7,456 bases of DNA from Paracoccaceae bacterium (GCA_015487335.1 WFPZ01000230.1:1-7456), one strand, 5' to 3'; shown: positions 1-6,533, counted from the first letter of the stretch. Notes: generated by a model not told the origin, from the letters alone. Numbers and translations: made by a program.

Positions 1-155
1 CCGAGGCCTTTCACATGCCCGAGGTCGAGGGCGTCGGCGTGGTCTTCCGGAAGGCCGAGGGCGAGAAGTGCCAGCGCTGCTGGAAGATCCTGCCCGACGT
101 GGGCAGCCACCGCCATCCCGGCGTGTGCGCCCGTTGCGACGAGGCTCTGGGCTGA
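1..155 (+). CDS. ileS: Isoleucyl-tRNA synthetase, C-terminal end only
   Basis: This is the last 50 codons of a gene that begins left of the window; the frame starts at base 3 and ends with TGA at 153-155. IleS charges tRNA-Ile with isoleucine in the cytoplasm. The visible tail carries a KCQRCW motif and, 16 residues after its second cysteine, VCARC, followed by DEALG and the stop. That is the paired CxxC...CxxC zinc-binding motif that closes bacterial isoleucyl-tRNA synthetases. The stretch GVGVVFRKAEGEKCQRCW is typical of the family just before that motif. The catalytic domain and HIGH/KMSKS motifs are outside the window, so integrity of the whole gene cannot be judged. All four expected cysteines are present and the end looks intact. 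The same tail could in principle belong to a related class Ia enzyme, but the spacing and the WKIL context fit IleS best. Confidence 0.92.
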   Translation, partial: EAFHMPEVEGVGVVFRKAEGEKCQRCWKILPDVGSHRHPGVCARCDEALG

Positions 156-161
156 ACGGCA

Positions 162-181
162 GGGAAGGGCACCCCCTTCCC
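162..181 (+). terminator. Hairpin just after ileS stop, possible terminator or 3' stabiliser
   Basis: The arms GGGAAGGG (162-169) and CCCTTCCC (174-181) are perfectly complementary over 8 bp, with the 4-base loop CACC. The hairpin begins 7 bases after the ileS stop. No T-run follows (the next bases are CCACCGGACC), so it is not a textbook intrinsic terminator. It may slow polymerase, support Rho-dependent ending or protect the ileS 3' end. The next gene on the same strand starts about 50 bases later and may be read through or have its own promoter here. Confidence 0.45.
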
Positions 182-232
182 CCACCGGACCGGCCGGGCT
201 ATCGCTGAGGCTGCCCCTGCCGGAGCTGCCCC

Positions 233-1069
233 ATGAGCCTTTCCGTCTTTCTTGCCGTTCTCTTCGCCGCGGCGCTGCACGCGGGCTGGAACGCGCTGAT
301 CAAGACCGGCGTCTCCAAGCTCGCCTCGATGCTGATCCTCACCCTGGTGCAGGGCGGCATCGGCGCGGCGATCGCCGCCGCCCGCCCCTTGCCGGGGGGC
401 GAGGTCTGGCCCTGGCTGGCGGCCTCGGGGCTGCTGCATGCGGCCTACAAGCTGTTTCTCTCCTTCGCCTATGAGCACGGCGACCTCTCGCGCGTCTATC
501 CCATCGCCCGGGGCAGCGCGCCGCTGCTGGTGCTGGCGGCAAGCCCGATCGTGCTGGCCGACCGCCTGGCACCGATGGAGATCGGGGGCATCATTGCCCT
601 GGGCGCCGGTATCCTGATGATGTCCCGCGGCGTGTTCCGCTTCGGGGAATCGGCCCGCCTGATTCCCTTCGCGCTGGCCTCGGCCGCGGCCACGGCGGGC
701 TATTCGCTGGTTGACGGCATGGGGGCACGGGTAGCGGGCGATGCCGTCACCTTCGTGGCCTGGCTGTTCGTGCTCGATGCGGCGCTTTTCACCCCTGCGG
801 CGCTGGCCTTCAGGGGCACGGCTATCTTGCGCGCCGGGCTGCGCGACTGGGGGCTGGGGGCGCTCGCCGCGCTGGCCTCTTACGGGGCCTATGCGATTGC
901 CGTCTGGGCCATGACCCGGGCCCCGGTCGCGCTGGTGGCGGGCCTGCGCGAAACCTCCATCCTGTTTGCGGTGCTGATCGGCTGGCTGGCCTTCTCGGAC
1001 CGCATGGACAGGGGAAAGGCCGCTGCAGTGGCGCTGATCGTGGGCGGGGTGGTGCTTACCCGGCTTTGA
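233..1069 (+). CDS. EamA/DMT-superfamily membrane transporter
   Basis: The 278-residue protein is almost entirely hydrophobic, with about ten predicted membrane segments in two similar halves (roughly residues 1-130 and 140-278). This is the layout of EamA-domain (DUF6) members of the drug/metabolite transporter superfamily, which sit in the inner membrane and usually export or exchange small metabolites. Family-like features are the N-terminal AALHAGWNALIK, the first-half segment SRVYPIARGSAPLLV, and the matching second-half segment MTRAPVALVAGLRETSILFAVLIGWLAFSD followed by a final helix (AAAVALIVGGVVLTRL). The length is normal for the family. The ATG is preceded by GGAG at 222-225, 7 bases upstream, which supports this start. 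The substrate cannot be read from the sequence. The gene lies on the ileS strand and converges on pcs, with the two coding ends overlapping by 14 bp. No truncation or frameshift is visible. Confidence 0.9.
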   Translation: MSLSVFLAVLFAAALHAGWNALIKTGVSKLASMLILTLVQGGIGAAIAAARPLPGGEVWPWLAASGLLHAAYKLFLSFAYEHGDLSRVYPIARGSAPLLVLAASPIVLADRLAPMEIGGIIALGAGILMMSRGVFRFGESARLIPFALASAAATAGYSLVDGMGARVAGDAVTFVAWLFVLDAALFTPAALAFRGTAILRAGLRDWGLGALAALASYGAYAIAVWAMTRAPVALVAGLRETSILFAVLIGWLAFSDRMDRGKAAAVALIVGGVVLTRL

Positions 1070-1766
1070 GGGGGCGGGAGCGCGCGGGGATGAGCTGCTG
1101 CGCGATACCTGCGAACAGCAGGTAGAGGGACGTTGCAACCAGCCCCCAGTGGGCCCAGCTCTGGGGATGGAAATCCACCCAGGCGGCCCAGCCGGCGAAG
1201 AAGGTCCAGGCCAGTGCCACCGGCAGGGAAACCGCCCGCCAGCGCTCGGTGCGCACCGGGTGGATGAACTTCAGCGGCACGAACATCGCCACCGCCAGCA
1301 CCATCACGATGGCGAGGATGACCCAGAAATTCGGGCTCAGCGCGAACAGCACCAGCACCACCATGTTCCAGCAGCCGGGAAAGCCGGAGAACGAGCAATC
1401 CTTCGTCTTCATCCGCGTATCGGCGAAATACATCGCGCTGGCGAAGGTGATGACGATGATCGAGATCCACCCCGTCCAGCCCGGCAGCAGCCCCGACTTG
1501 AACAGCGCATAGGCGGGCACGAAGACGTATGTGAGGTAGTCGATGATCAGGTCCAGCAGCTTGCCGTCGAATTCGGGGGCGTTCTTTTCCACCTCGAAAC
1601 GGCGCGCCAGCGGCCCGTCGATGCCGTCCACGAAGAAGGCCACCACCAGCCACAGGAACATCATGCTCCACTCTTCTTCCGCCGCCGCCAGCATGGCGAG
1701 AATGGCAAATACCGCCCCCGTGGCGGTCAGCAGATGAACGGATAGCGCGCGGGCTCGGGCTGTCAT
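1056..1766 (-). CDS. pcs: Phosphatidylcholine synthase
   Basis: Pcs condenses CDP-diacylglycerol with choline to give phosphatidylcholine and CMP, a one-step route found mainly in alphaproteobacteria and some host-associated bacteria. The 236-residue membrane protein carries the Pcs version of the CDP-alcohol phosphotransferase motif. It reads D50-G51-x2-A54-R55-x12-G68-x3-D72-x3-D76, with 12 residues between AR and G instead of the usual 8, which separates Pcs from PgsA or PssA enzymes. About eight hydrophobic segments are visible (for example near residues 14-28, 34-46, 78-90, 98-113, 133-162, 180-197 and 207-225). The ATG at 1766 is the only sensible start: two codons upstream the frame is closed by TGA, and an AAGGGA Shine-Dalgarno-like sequence abuts the start with very short spacing. 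The 3' end overlaps the convergent transporter gene by 14 bp. Length and motifs are complete, so a functional enzyme is expected; activity needs choline from the environment. Confidence 0.95.
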   Translation of the reverse strand: MTARARALSVHLLTATGAVFAILAMLAAAEEEWSMMFLWLVVAFFVDGIDGPLARRFEVEKNAPEFDGKLLDLIIDYLTYVFVPAYALFKSGLLPGWTGWISIIVITFASAMYFADTRMKTKDCSFSGFPGCWNMVVLVLFALSPNFWVILAIVMVLAVAMFVPLKFIHPVRTERWRAVSLPVALAWTFFAGWAAWVDFHPQSWAHWGLVATSLYLLFAGIAQQLIPARSRPLKAG

Positions 1767-1847
1767 GTCCCTTCATCGCGCAAACACGCACCCCTGGCAA
1801 CCGTGCCCGCGCGTCAGGCCAGATTCCCGGCCATGCTTCCGTTTCGT

Positions 1848-1887
1848 GGGCCGGCCCGGCCGGAGGTCTGGATCATCGGCGCCGATG
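1848..1887. promoter_or_regulatory. Palindrome cluster upstream of pcs
   Basis: In the 170-base spacer between xerC and pcs lie a perfect 14-base palindrome, CATCGGCGCCGATG (1874-1887), and a GC-rich cluster: GGGCCGGCCC (1848-1857), overlapping GGCCGG-C-CCGGCC (1849-1861). The palindrome is about 108 bases upstream of the pcs start in the direction of pcs transcription. Either could bind a dimeric regulator or form a short hairpin. No convincing sigma-70 -35/-10 pair was found between the cluster and pcs. In such GC-rich DNA, palindromes of G and C can arise by chance, so a regulatory role is only a possibility. Confidence 0.25.
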
Positions 1888-1893
1888 CAGGAA

Positions 1894-1931
1894 CTTCATG
1901 CCTCCGGCGGGAGTATTTTCGCAAGGTGAAG
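1894..1931 (-). repeat. Short repeat-like element at the 3' end of xerC
   Basis: Read on the minus strand, the element starts 5 bases after the xerC stop and is bounded by the perfect 5-base inverted ends CTTCA and TGAAG (1927-1931 and 1894-1898 on the plus strand). The interior reads, on the minus strand, GAAAATACTCCCGCCGGAGG followed by CA. In plus sense, CTCC-GGCG-GGAG (1902-1913) can form a small stem followed by TATTTTC, a weak terminator-like arrangement. From memory, very similar strings (CTCCCGCCGGAGGC next to an A-rich run) recur after stop codons in many Rhodobacteraceae genomes. That memory could not be checked here, and only one clear copy is present in this window. Confidence 0.45.
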
Positions 1932-1936
1932 GGGTA

Positions 1937-2848
1937 TCAGGCGCGCGGGTGGGCCTTGTCATAGACCTCCATCAGGCGGGTGGAGTCCACCGCCGTGTAG
2001 GCTTGGGTGGTGGACAGCGAGGCGTGGCCGAGCAGCTCCTGGATGGCGCGAAGATCGCCGCCGGCGGCAAGCAGGTGGGTGGCGAAGCTGTGGCGCAGGG
2101 CATGGGGGGTGGCCGAGGCGGGCAGGCCGCAGGCGATGCGCGCCCGTTCCATGACCCGTGCGACCTGCCGGGCGTTCAGCTGCCCGCCGCGCACCCCGCG
2201 AAACAGGGGCGCGTCGGGGGCGGGCTCGAAGGGGCACAGGGCGCGGTAGCGCTCCACCGCCTCGCGGGCGATGGGGATCACCGGCACCAGGCGCTCCTTG
2301 CCGCCCTTGCCGCGGATGCGCAGGGCTTCGGGCAGCGGTGCGTCCCGCCCGCGCAGCCCCAGCGCCTCGGAGATGCGCAGCCCGCAGCCCCACAAAAGCG
2401 TCACCACCGCCACGTCGCGTGCCGCCACCCAGGGCCGGTCGGCCTGGGCCTCGACGGTTTCCAGAACCTTGCGCGCGGCGCCTTCGTCCAGCGGGCGGGG
2501 CAGGCGGCGGGAAAACTTCGGGGCGCGGGCCGAGAGCACTGCCGTGGCGTCGAACCCTTCCCGTTCGGCCAGCCAGCGGTAGAAGGATTTCACCGCCGAC
2601 AGCGCGCGGGCCAGCGAGCGCGCCGACAGCCCCCGGCTGCGCTCGTGCGCCATCCAGGCGCGCATGTCGGCCATGCTCACGCGGCCGAGCGGCCCCAGCC
2701 CCGCGGGTTCTCCAAGGTGGGTGCCGATGAAGGAGAGGAAGCCCAGAAGATCGGCGCGATAGGCCTCGATGGTGTTGTCGGCGGCGCCGTCCAGCGCCTT
2801 CAGGCCCTTCAGCCACGCCTCCAGCGCATCGCGCGCCGCGGGCGATAT
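1937..2848 (-). CDS. xerC: Tyrosine recombinase XerC
   Basis: XerC with XerD resolves chromosome dimers at the dif site near the terminus during cell division. With the start proposed here the protein has 303 residues, the usual XerC length. The N-terminal core-binding domain covers about residues 5-100 (ALEAWLKGLKALDG...NTIEAYRADLLGFLSFI). The catalytic domain follows with the full set of active-site residues: R158 (GLRISEAL), K181 (RGKGGKER), H249 and R252 (HALRHSFATHLL), H275 (LLGHASLSTT) and nucleophile Y284 (QAYTAVD). The start is uncertain. The first ordinary start codon is GTG at 2680, but using it would delete 56 residues that clearly read as the conserved N-terminal domain. Upstream there is no in-frame ATG, GTG or TTG back to the frame's stop near 3338. 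The ATA at 2848, 4 bases after GGGATAGG, and the CTG at 2866 are the candidates. The gene follows the DUF484 gene almost without gap. XerD is the alternative name, but the context favours XerC. Confidence 0.9.
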   Translation of the reverse strand: MSPAARDALEAWLKGLKALDGAADNTIEAYRADLLGFLSFIGTHLGEPAGLGPLGRVSMADMRAWMAHERSRGLSARSLARALSAVKSFYRWLAEREGFDATAVLSARAPKFSRRLPRPLDEGAARKVLETVEAQADRPWVAARDVAVVTLLWGCGLRISEALGLRGRDAPLPEALRIRGKGGKERLVPVIPIAREAVERYRALCPFEPAPDAPLFRGVRGGQLNARQVARVMERARIACGLPASATPHALRHSFATHLLAAGGDLRAIQELLGHASLSTTQAYTAVDSTRLMEVYDKAHPRA

Positions 2849-2853
2849 GTGGC

Positions 2854-3561
2854 CTATCCCAGCCAGCGCCGCATCACCCTTTCGAACACCCCGCCGAAGA
2901 AGCCCAGCAGATCGGTGCCCTGGGTGGGCTTGAACTGGTGCGGGTCTTCCGAGCCCAGCGCCAGCATCCCCGGCAACCGCCCCGGCCCGAGGTCGAGCCG
3001 CAGGCAGGCCTCCGAGCGGATCCAGTCCGAGTTGCGGCCGTAGACGGAATCGTCCTGCGGCTGGATCTGGCGCAGCACCACCGGGCGCACCGGTGCCCGG
3101 CGCCCCTGGGTGAGGTAGCCGTCCACGAAGCCCCGGCCCACCACGGCGATCACCCCGTCCAGCCGGGCCAGCGCCTCTGCGCCGTCGTTCTGCACGCTTT
3201 CCAGCACCAGGCGGATGCAGTCCACCCGCAGGATCTCGGCCACCTCGCCGCCGAGGTCTTCCAGGAAGGCGGGGAAATCCGCCGGCTCCAGCAGGCGCAG
3301 CACCGCGCGGTGCACCTGGTTGGTTCCGGCGAGGTTTTCATAGGCTGCCGCGATCACCGAGCGGTGGGTGTCTTCCAGCCGGTCAAGCCGCTCTTCCAGC
3401 CGCTCCAGCGCCAGGCCGCGCAAGTCCACTACGTTGCCGCCCAGGGCCGAGCCGTTGGCCTCGAACAGGGCGCGCATCACCTCGCGGTCGTCGAGAATCA
3501 CATCCGGGTCCTCGATGATCCGCTGCCGCAGATCATCGCCCGTGCTGGCCGTCTTGCTCAT
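2854..3561 (-). CDS. DUF484 family protein, xerC neighbour
   Basis: The 235-residue soluble protein has no signal peptide or membrane segment. It matches the DUF484 family: an N-terminal section (DLRQRIIEDPDVILDDREVMRAL), then VVDLRGLALERLEERLDRLE (about 44-63), which looks helical and coiled-coil prone, then a GAF-like C-terminal half (about 85-235). The C-terminal half ends with the family signature LALGSEDPHQFKPTQGTDLLGFFGGVFERVM. The biochemical function of DUF484 proteins is not established. Members are commonly encoded directly upstream of xerC, including in gammaproteobacteria, which suggests a link to dimer resolution or cell division, but this is only guilt by association. The ATG at 3561 has AAGGAAAAGG just upstream, a good ribosome site. 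The gene begins 33 bases after the tal stop; that gap holds a small CCGCG/CGCGG inverted repeat (3579-3590). Its stop is about 5 bases from the proposed xerC start, so translation of the two is probably coupled. Confidence 0.9.
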   Translation of the reverse strand: MSKTASTGDDLRQRIIEDPDVILDDREVMRALFEANGSALGGNVVDLRGLALERLEERLDRLEDTHRSVIAAAYENLAGTNQVHRAVLRLLEPADFPAFLEDLGGEVAEILRVDCIRLVLESVQNDGAEALARLDGVIAVVGRGFVDGYLTQGRRAPVRPVVLRQIQPQDDSVYGRNSDWIRSEACLRLDLGPGRLPGMLALGSEDPHQFKPTQGTDLLGFFGGVFERVMRRWLG

Positions 3562-3594
3562 GCCTTTTCCTTGCGATGCCGCGCACGCGGGAGG

Positions 3595-4248
3595 TTACAG
3601 GATCTTCTGTCCCGTTTTTTCCCAATCCTTGAGGAATCCGTCCAGCCCTTTGTCGGTCAGGGGGTGATTTGCCATGGATTTGATCACCTTGGGTGGCGCG
3701 GTTGCCACATCGGCGCCGATCAGGGCGGCCTGACTCATGTGATTGACCGAGCGGACCGAGGCGGCCAGGATCTGGGTCTCGAAGCCGTAATTGTCGTAGA
3801 TGCGGCGGATATCGGCGATCAGCTCCAGCCCGTCGAGGTTGATGTCGTCCAGCCGGCCGATGAAGGGCGAGATGAAGGTCGCCCCCGCCTTGGCCGCCAG
3901 CAGCGCCTGGTTGGCGGAAAAGCACAGCGTCACGTTGACCATGAAGCCCTCGCCGGAGAGCACCCTGCAGGCCTTCAGCCCGTCCCAGGTGAGCGGCACC
4001 TTGATGGCGATGTTGTCGGCGATCTTTGCCAGCCGGCGCCCTTCGGCGATCATCGCCTCGGCCTCCAGCGCCACCACCTCGGCCGAAACCGGCCCCTCGA
4101 CCATGGCGCAGATCTCCCTGGTGACTTCCACAATGTCCCGGCCTGATTTAAGGATCAGCGAGGGGTTGGTGGTCACCCCGTCGACCATGCCCAGCTCATT
4201 GAGCTCGGCGATCGCTTCGACATCGGCGGTATCGACGAAAAATTTCAT
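3595..4248 (-). CDS. tal: Small transaldolase (family 3B, Tal/FSA-like)
   Basis: The 217-residue cytoplasmic (beta/alpha)8-barrel enzyme belongs to the transaldolase/fructose-6-phosphate aldolase family. Landmarks in order: MKFFVDTAD with D6, DGVTTNPSLI with N28, the Schiff-base lysine K83 in NIAIKVPLT, and the ILAASVRS strand. Two residues separate the subfamilies. FSA enzymes have Gln and Tyr at the positions equivalent to E. coli FsaA Q59 and Y131; here they are E57 (in SAEV) and F129 (in SPFIGRLDD), as in true transaldolases. The predicted reaction is therefore transfer of dihydroxyacetone between sugar phosphates in the non-oxidative pentose phosphate pathway. The start ATG at 4248 gives the family's standard length with AGGA about 9 bases upstream; the frame stays open further upstream to 4410, but that stretch lies over the priA start and lacks family similarity. 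It is the first gene of the apparent tal-DUF484-xerC operon and is divergent from priA. Confidence 0.94.
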   Translation of the reverse strand: MKFFVDTADVEAIAELNELGMVDGVTTNPSLILKSGRDIVEVTREICAMVEGPVSAEVVALEAEAMIAEGRRLAKIADNIAIKVPLTWDGLKACRVLSGEGFMVNVTLCFSANQALLAAKAGATFISPFIGRLDDINLDGLELIADIRRIYDNYGFETQILAASVRSVNHMSQAALIGADVATAPPKVIKSMANHPLTDKGLDGFLKDWEKTGQKIL

Positions 4249-4331
4249 GGGGGCGTTCCTGCATTTGCTGTCCGAATTCGCACCAGCTTCTACCCCAGCC
4301 GCAGGCCCGCCGAAAGCCCCAATGGAGGAGC
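4249..4331. promoter_or_regulatory. Divergent spacer between tal and priA, presumed promoters
   Basis: These 83 bases must hold the promoters for both tal (leftward) and priA (rightward), because the two genes start on opposite sides. For priA, TTGCTG (4265-4270) and TTCTAC (4288-4293) are separated by 17 bases, but they match the sigma-70 consensus poorly. No better pair was seen for tal. The priA ribosome site GGAGG is at 4324-4328, and the tal site AGGA lies a few bases inside the other end. No clear operator repeat or riboswitch is visible. Confidence 0.4.
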
Positions 4332-6533
4332 ATGCCCGTGGCTGAACCCGGTTTCTTCGATGCCGGCGATCTGGTGGCGGTGCTGACGGCCCGGCCGCTG
4401 GCCCGGCCACTGGATTATCTCGCGCCCGAGGGCGGCTGCCATGCCGGTGCCTTCGTCGAGGTGCCGCTGGGGCCGCGCAACGTGCCCGGCGTGGTCTGGG
4501 GGCCGGGGCGGGGTGATTGCGACCGGGCGAAGATCCGCCCCGTCAGCCGGGTGCTCGACGTGCCGCCGATGCGCGAGGAGATGCGCACATTCCTCATTCG
4601 CGCCGCCGAGTACACCCTGACCCCGCTGCCGGCCATGCTGCGGCTGGCCACCCGCGCCCCGGGGCTGGGCGATCCGCCTTCGATGCGCCGGATCTACCGT
4701 CTCGGCCCGGCCCGGCCCGGCCGCCTTACCGAGGCCCGGCGCCGGGTGCTGGAGGTGCTGGAAGAGTATCGCGGCCTGTCGTTCACGCTGAAGGAACTGG
4801 CCGAGATGGCGGGGGTGAGCGCCTCTGTCGTCAAGGGGCTGGTGAAGCTGGGCGCGGTGGTCGAGGAAGACGCCCCGCGCGACCTGCCCTATCCGCCGCT
4901 GCGCGCCACCGCCCCGGGGCTGGAGCTGACCGCCCAGCAGGCCGCCGCCGCGGCGCGGCTGCGCCAGGGCGTGGCTTCGGGGCGCTACGGCACCACGCTT
5001 CTGCGGGGGGTGACCGGCTCGGGCAAGACGGAGGTCTATCTCGAGGCGGTGGCCGAGTGCCTGGCGCGCGGCCGCCAGGCACTGGTTCTGCTGCCCGAGA
5101 TCGCGCTCACCGCCGAGTTTCTCGAGCGCGTCGAGGCCCGCTTCGGCGCCCGTCCGGCCGAGTGGCACTCGGGCATCACCCGGACAGAGCGGCGGCGCTG
5201 CTGGCGGATGGTCGCCGAGGGCGGCGCGCAGCTGGTGGTGGGGGCGCGTTCGGCGCTGTTCCTGCCGTTTCGCGAGCTGGGGCTGATCGTGGTGGATGAA
5301 GAGCACGACAGTTCCTACAAGCAGGAGGACGGGGTCATCTACTCGGCCCGCGACATGGCGGTGCTGCGCGGTTCGATCTGTTCGGCACAGGTGATCCTGG
5401 CCTCGGCCACCCCCTCGCTGGAAAGCTGGGCCAATGCCGAGGCGGGAAAATACGCCCGGCTGGAGCTCGCCAGCCGCTTCGGCCCCTCGGCCCTGCCCGA
5501 CATGAGGGCGATCGACATGCGCACCGAGAAGCTGCCCGCGGGGCGCTGGATATCGCCGCAGCTGCAGGAGGCGGTGCAGGGCCGCATCGCGGCCGGCGAA
5601 CAGGCGCTGCTGTTTCTCAACCGCCGCGGCTATGCGCCGGTCACCGTCTGCCGCGCCTGCGGGCACCAGATCGGCTGCGCGCATTGCGATGCCCGCATGG
5701 TCGAGCATCGTTTCCTGGGGCGCCTGGTCTGCCACCAGTGCGGCGAATCCCGCCCCCTGCCCGAGGCCTGCCCCGATTGCGGGGCCGAGGGCCGGCTGGC
5801 CCCCGTGGGCCCCGGCGTCGAGCGGCTGGCCGAAGAGGTGGCACAGCTTTTCCCTCAGGCCCGCGTGGCGGTGCTGTCCTCGGACCTCTTCGCCTCTTCC
5901 CGCGCGCTAAAGGCCAGGGTGCGGGAGATTTCCGAAGGGGCGCATGACATCGTCATCGGCACCCAGATCGTGGCCAAGGGCCACAATTTTCCGCATCTGA
6001 CCCTGGTCGGGGTGATCGACGCCGATCTCGGCCTGCAGGGCTCGGACCTGCGCGCCGCCGAGCGCACCTTCCAGCTGATGCGCCAGGTGGCCGGCCGGGC
6101 CGGGCGGGGCGACAGGCCGGGGCAGGCGCTGCTCCAGACCTTCCAGCCCGAGCACCCGGTGATCCGCGCCATCCTGGCCGGCGACGAAGAAGGCTTCTGG
6201 CGCGCCGAGGCGGCGCAACGCCGCGCTGCAGGCATGCCTCCCTACGGGCGGCTGGCGGGGATCATCCTCTCGGGCCCCGACGCCCGGGGCGTTTTCGATT
6301 TCGCCAATCGCCTGGCGCGCAACACCGAGCCCCTCACGGCGATCGGCGCGCGCGTCTACGGCCCTGCGCCCGCCCCCATCGCCCGTATCCGCGGCCGCCA
6401 TCGGGTGCGCCTGCTGGTCAAGGCCGGCAAGGCCGCCCCCCTCCAGCCGGCGCTGGCCCGCTGGGCCGGGCAGTTCCGCCTGCCTGCCAACCTGCGCCTG
6501 CAGATCGACATCGACCCCCAGAGCTTCTACTGA
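4332..6533 (+). CDS. priA: Primosomal protein N', replication restart helicase PriA
   Basis: PriA is a 3'-to-5' DNA helicase that recognises stalled or collapsed replication forks and D-loops and reloads the replisome. The 733 residues match the normal length (about 730). The order is: N-terminal 3'-fork-binding domain (about 12-110), winged-helix region (about 130-185), then a superfamily 2 helicase core with Walker A GVTGSGKT (226-233), motif II DEEH (322-325), motif III SATPS (358-362) and motif VI QVAGRAGRG (585-593). The zinc-binding insert contributes eight cysteines: C440, C443, C449, C452, C467, C470, C480 and C483. The C-terminal domain ends in a typical LRLQIDIDPQSFY. All key residues are present. 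The ATG at 4332 is only 3 bases after GGAGG (4324-4328); the in-frame GTG at 4338 has a more usual 9-base spacing and would shorten the protein by two residues. The gene is divergent from tal and convergent with the YeeE-family gene. Confidence 0.97.
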   Translation: MPVAEPGFFDAGDLVAVLTARPLARPLDYLAPEGGCHAGAFVEVPLGPRNVPGVVWGPGRGDCDRAKIRPVSRVLDVPPMREEMRTFLIRAAEYTLTPLPAMLRLATRAPGLGDPPSMRRIYRLGPARPGRLTEARRRVLEVLEEYRGLSFTLKELAEMAGVSASVVKGLVKLGAVVEEDAPRDLPYPPLRATAPGLELTAQQAAAAARLRQGVASGRYGTTLLRGVTGSGKTEVYLEAVAECLARGRQALVLLPEIALTAEFLERVEARFGARPAEWHSGITRTERRRCWRMVAEGGAQLVVGARSALFLPFRELGLIVVDEEHDSSYKQEDGVIYSARDMAVLRGSICSAQVILASATPSLESWANAEAGKYARLELASRFGPSALPDMRAIDMRTEKLPAGRWISPQLQEAVQGRIAAGEQALLFLNRRGYAPVTVCRACGHQIGCAHCDARMVEHRFLGRLVCHQCGESRPLPEACPDCGAEGRLAPVGPGVERLAEEVAQLFPQARVAVLSSDLFASSRALKARVREISEGAHDIVIGTQIVAKGHNFPHLTLVGVIDADLGLQGSDLRAAERTFQLMRQVAGRAGRGDRPGQALLQTFQPEHPVIRAILAGDEEGFWRAEAAQRRAAGMPPYGRLAGIILSGPDARGVFDFANRLARNTEPLTAIGARVYGPAPAPIARIRGRHRVRLLVKAGKAAPLQPALARWAGQFRLPANLRLQIDIDPQSFY

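Noticed and set aside
1149..1745. A His- and Gln-rich 198-residue frame on the plus strand inside pcs that looks like a metal-binding protein
   Set aside because: It is the reverse complement of pcs hydrophobic-segment codons; the histidine runs come from GTG/ATG codons on the true strand.
1767..1805. TTGCCA and GATGAA spaced by 17 bases on the minus strand as a possible pcs promoter
   Set aside because: The -10 candidate overlaps the ribosome site immediately before the start codon, leaving no room for a transcript start.
3709..3720. ATCGGCGCCGAT, the core of the palindrome upstream of pcs, occurs again inside tal
   Set aside because: Here it encodes part of the conserved LIGADVA segment, so codon use explains it; two copies do not establish a motif.
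2938..4146. A 402-codon open frame on the plus strand across the DUF484 and tal genes, and similar long frames at 1898-3043 (+), 4290-5735 (-) and 11-1138 (-)
   Set aside because: They lie antisense to genes with clear homology, have low-complexity composition rich in R, G, Q, H and P, and match no family. Long antisense frames are expected in GC-rich DNA.
3595..4410. An extended 271-residue form of the transaldolase starting at 4410
   Set aside because: The extra 54 residues have no family similarity, would overlap the priA start, and the ATG at 4248 gives standard length with a ribosome site.
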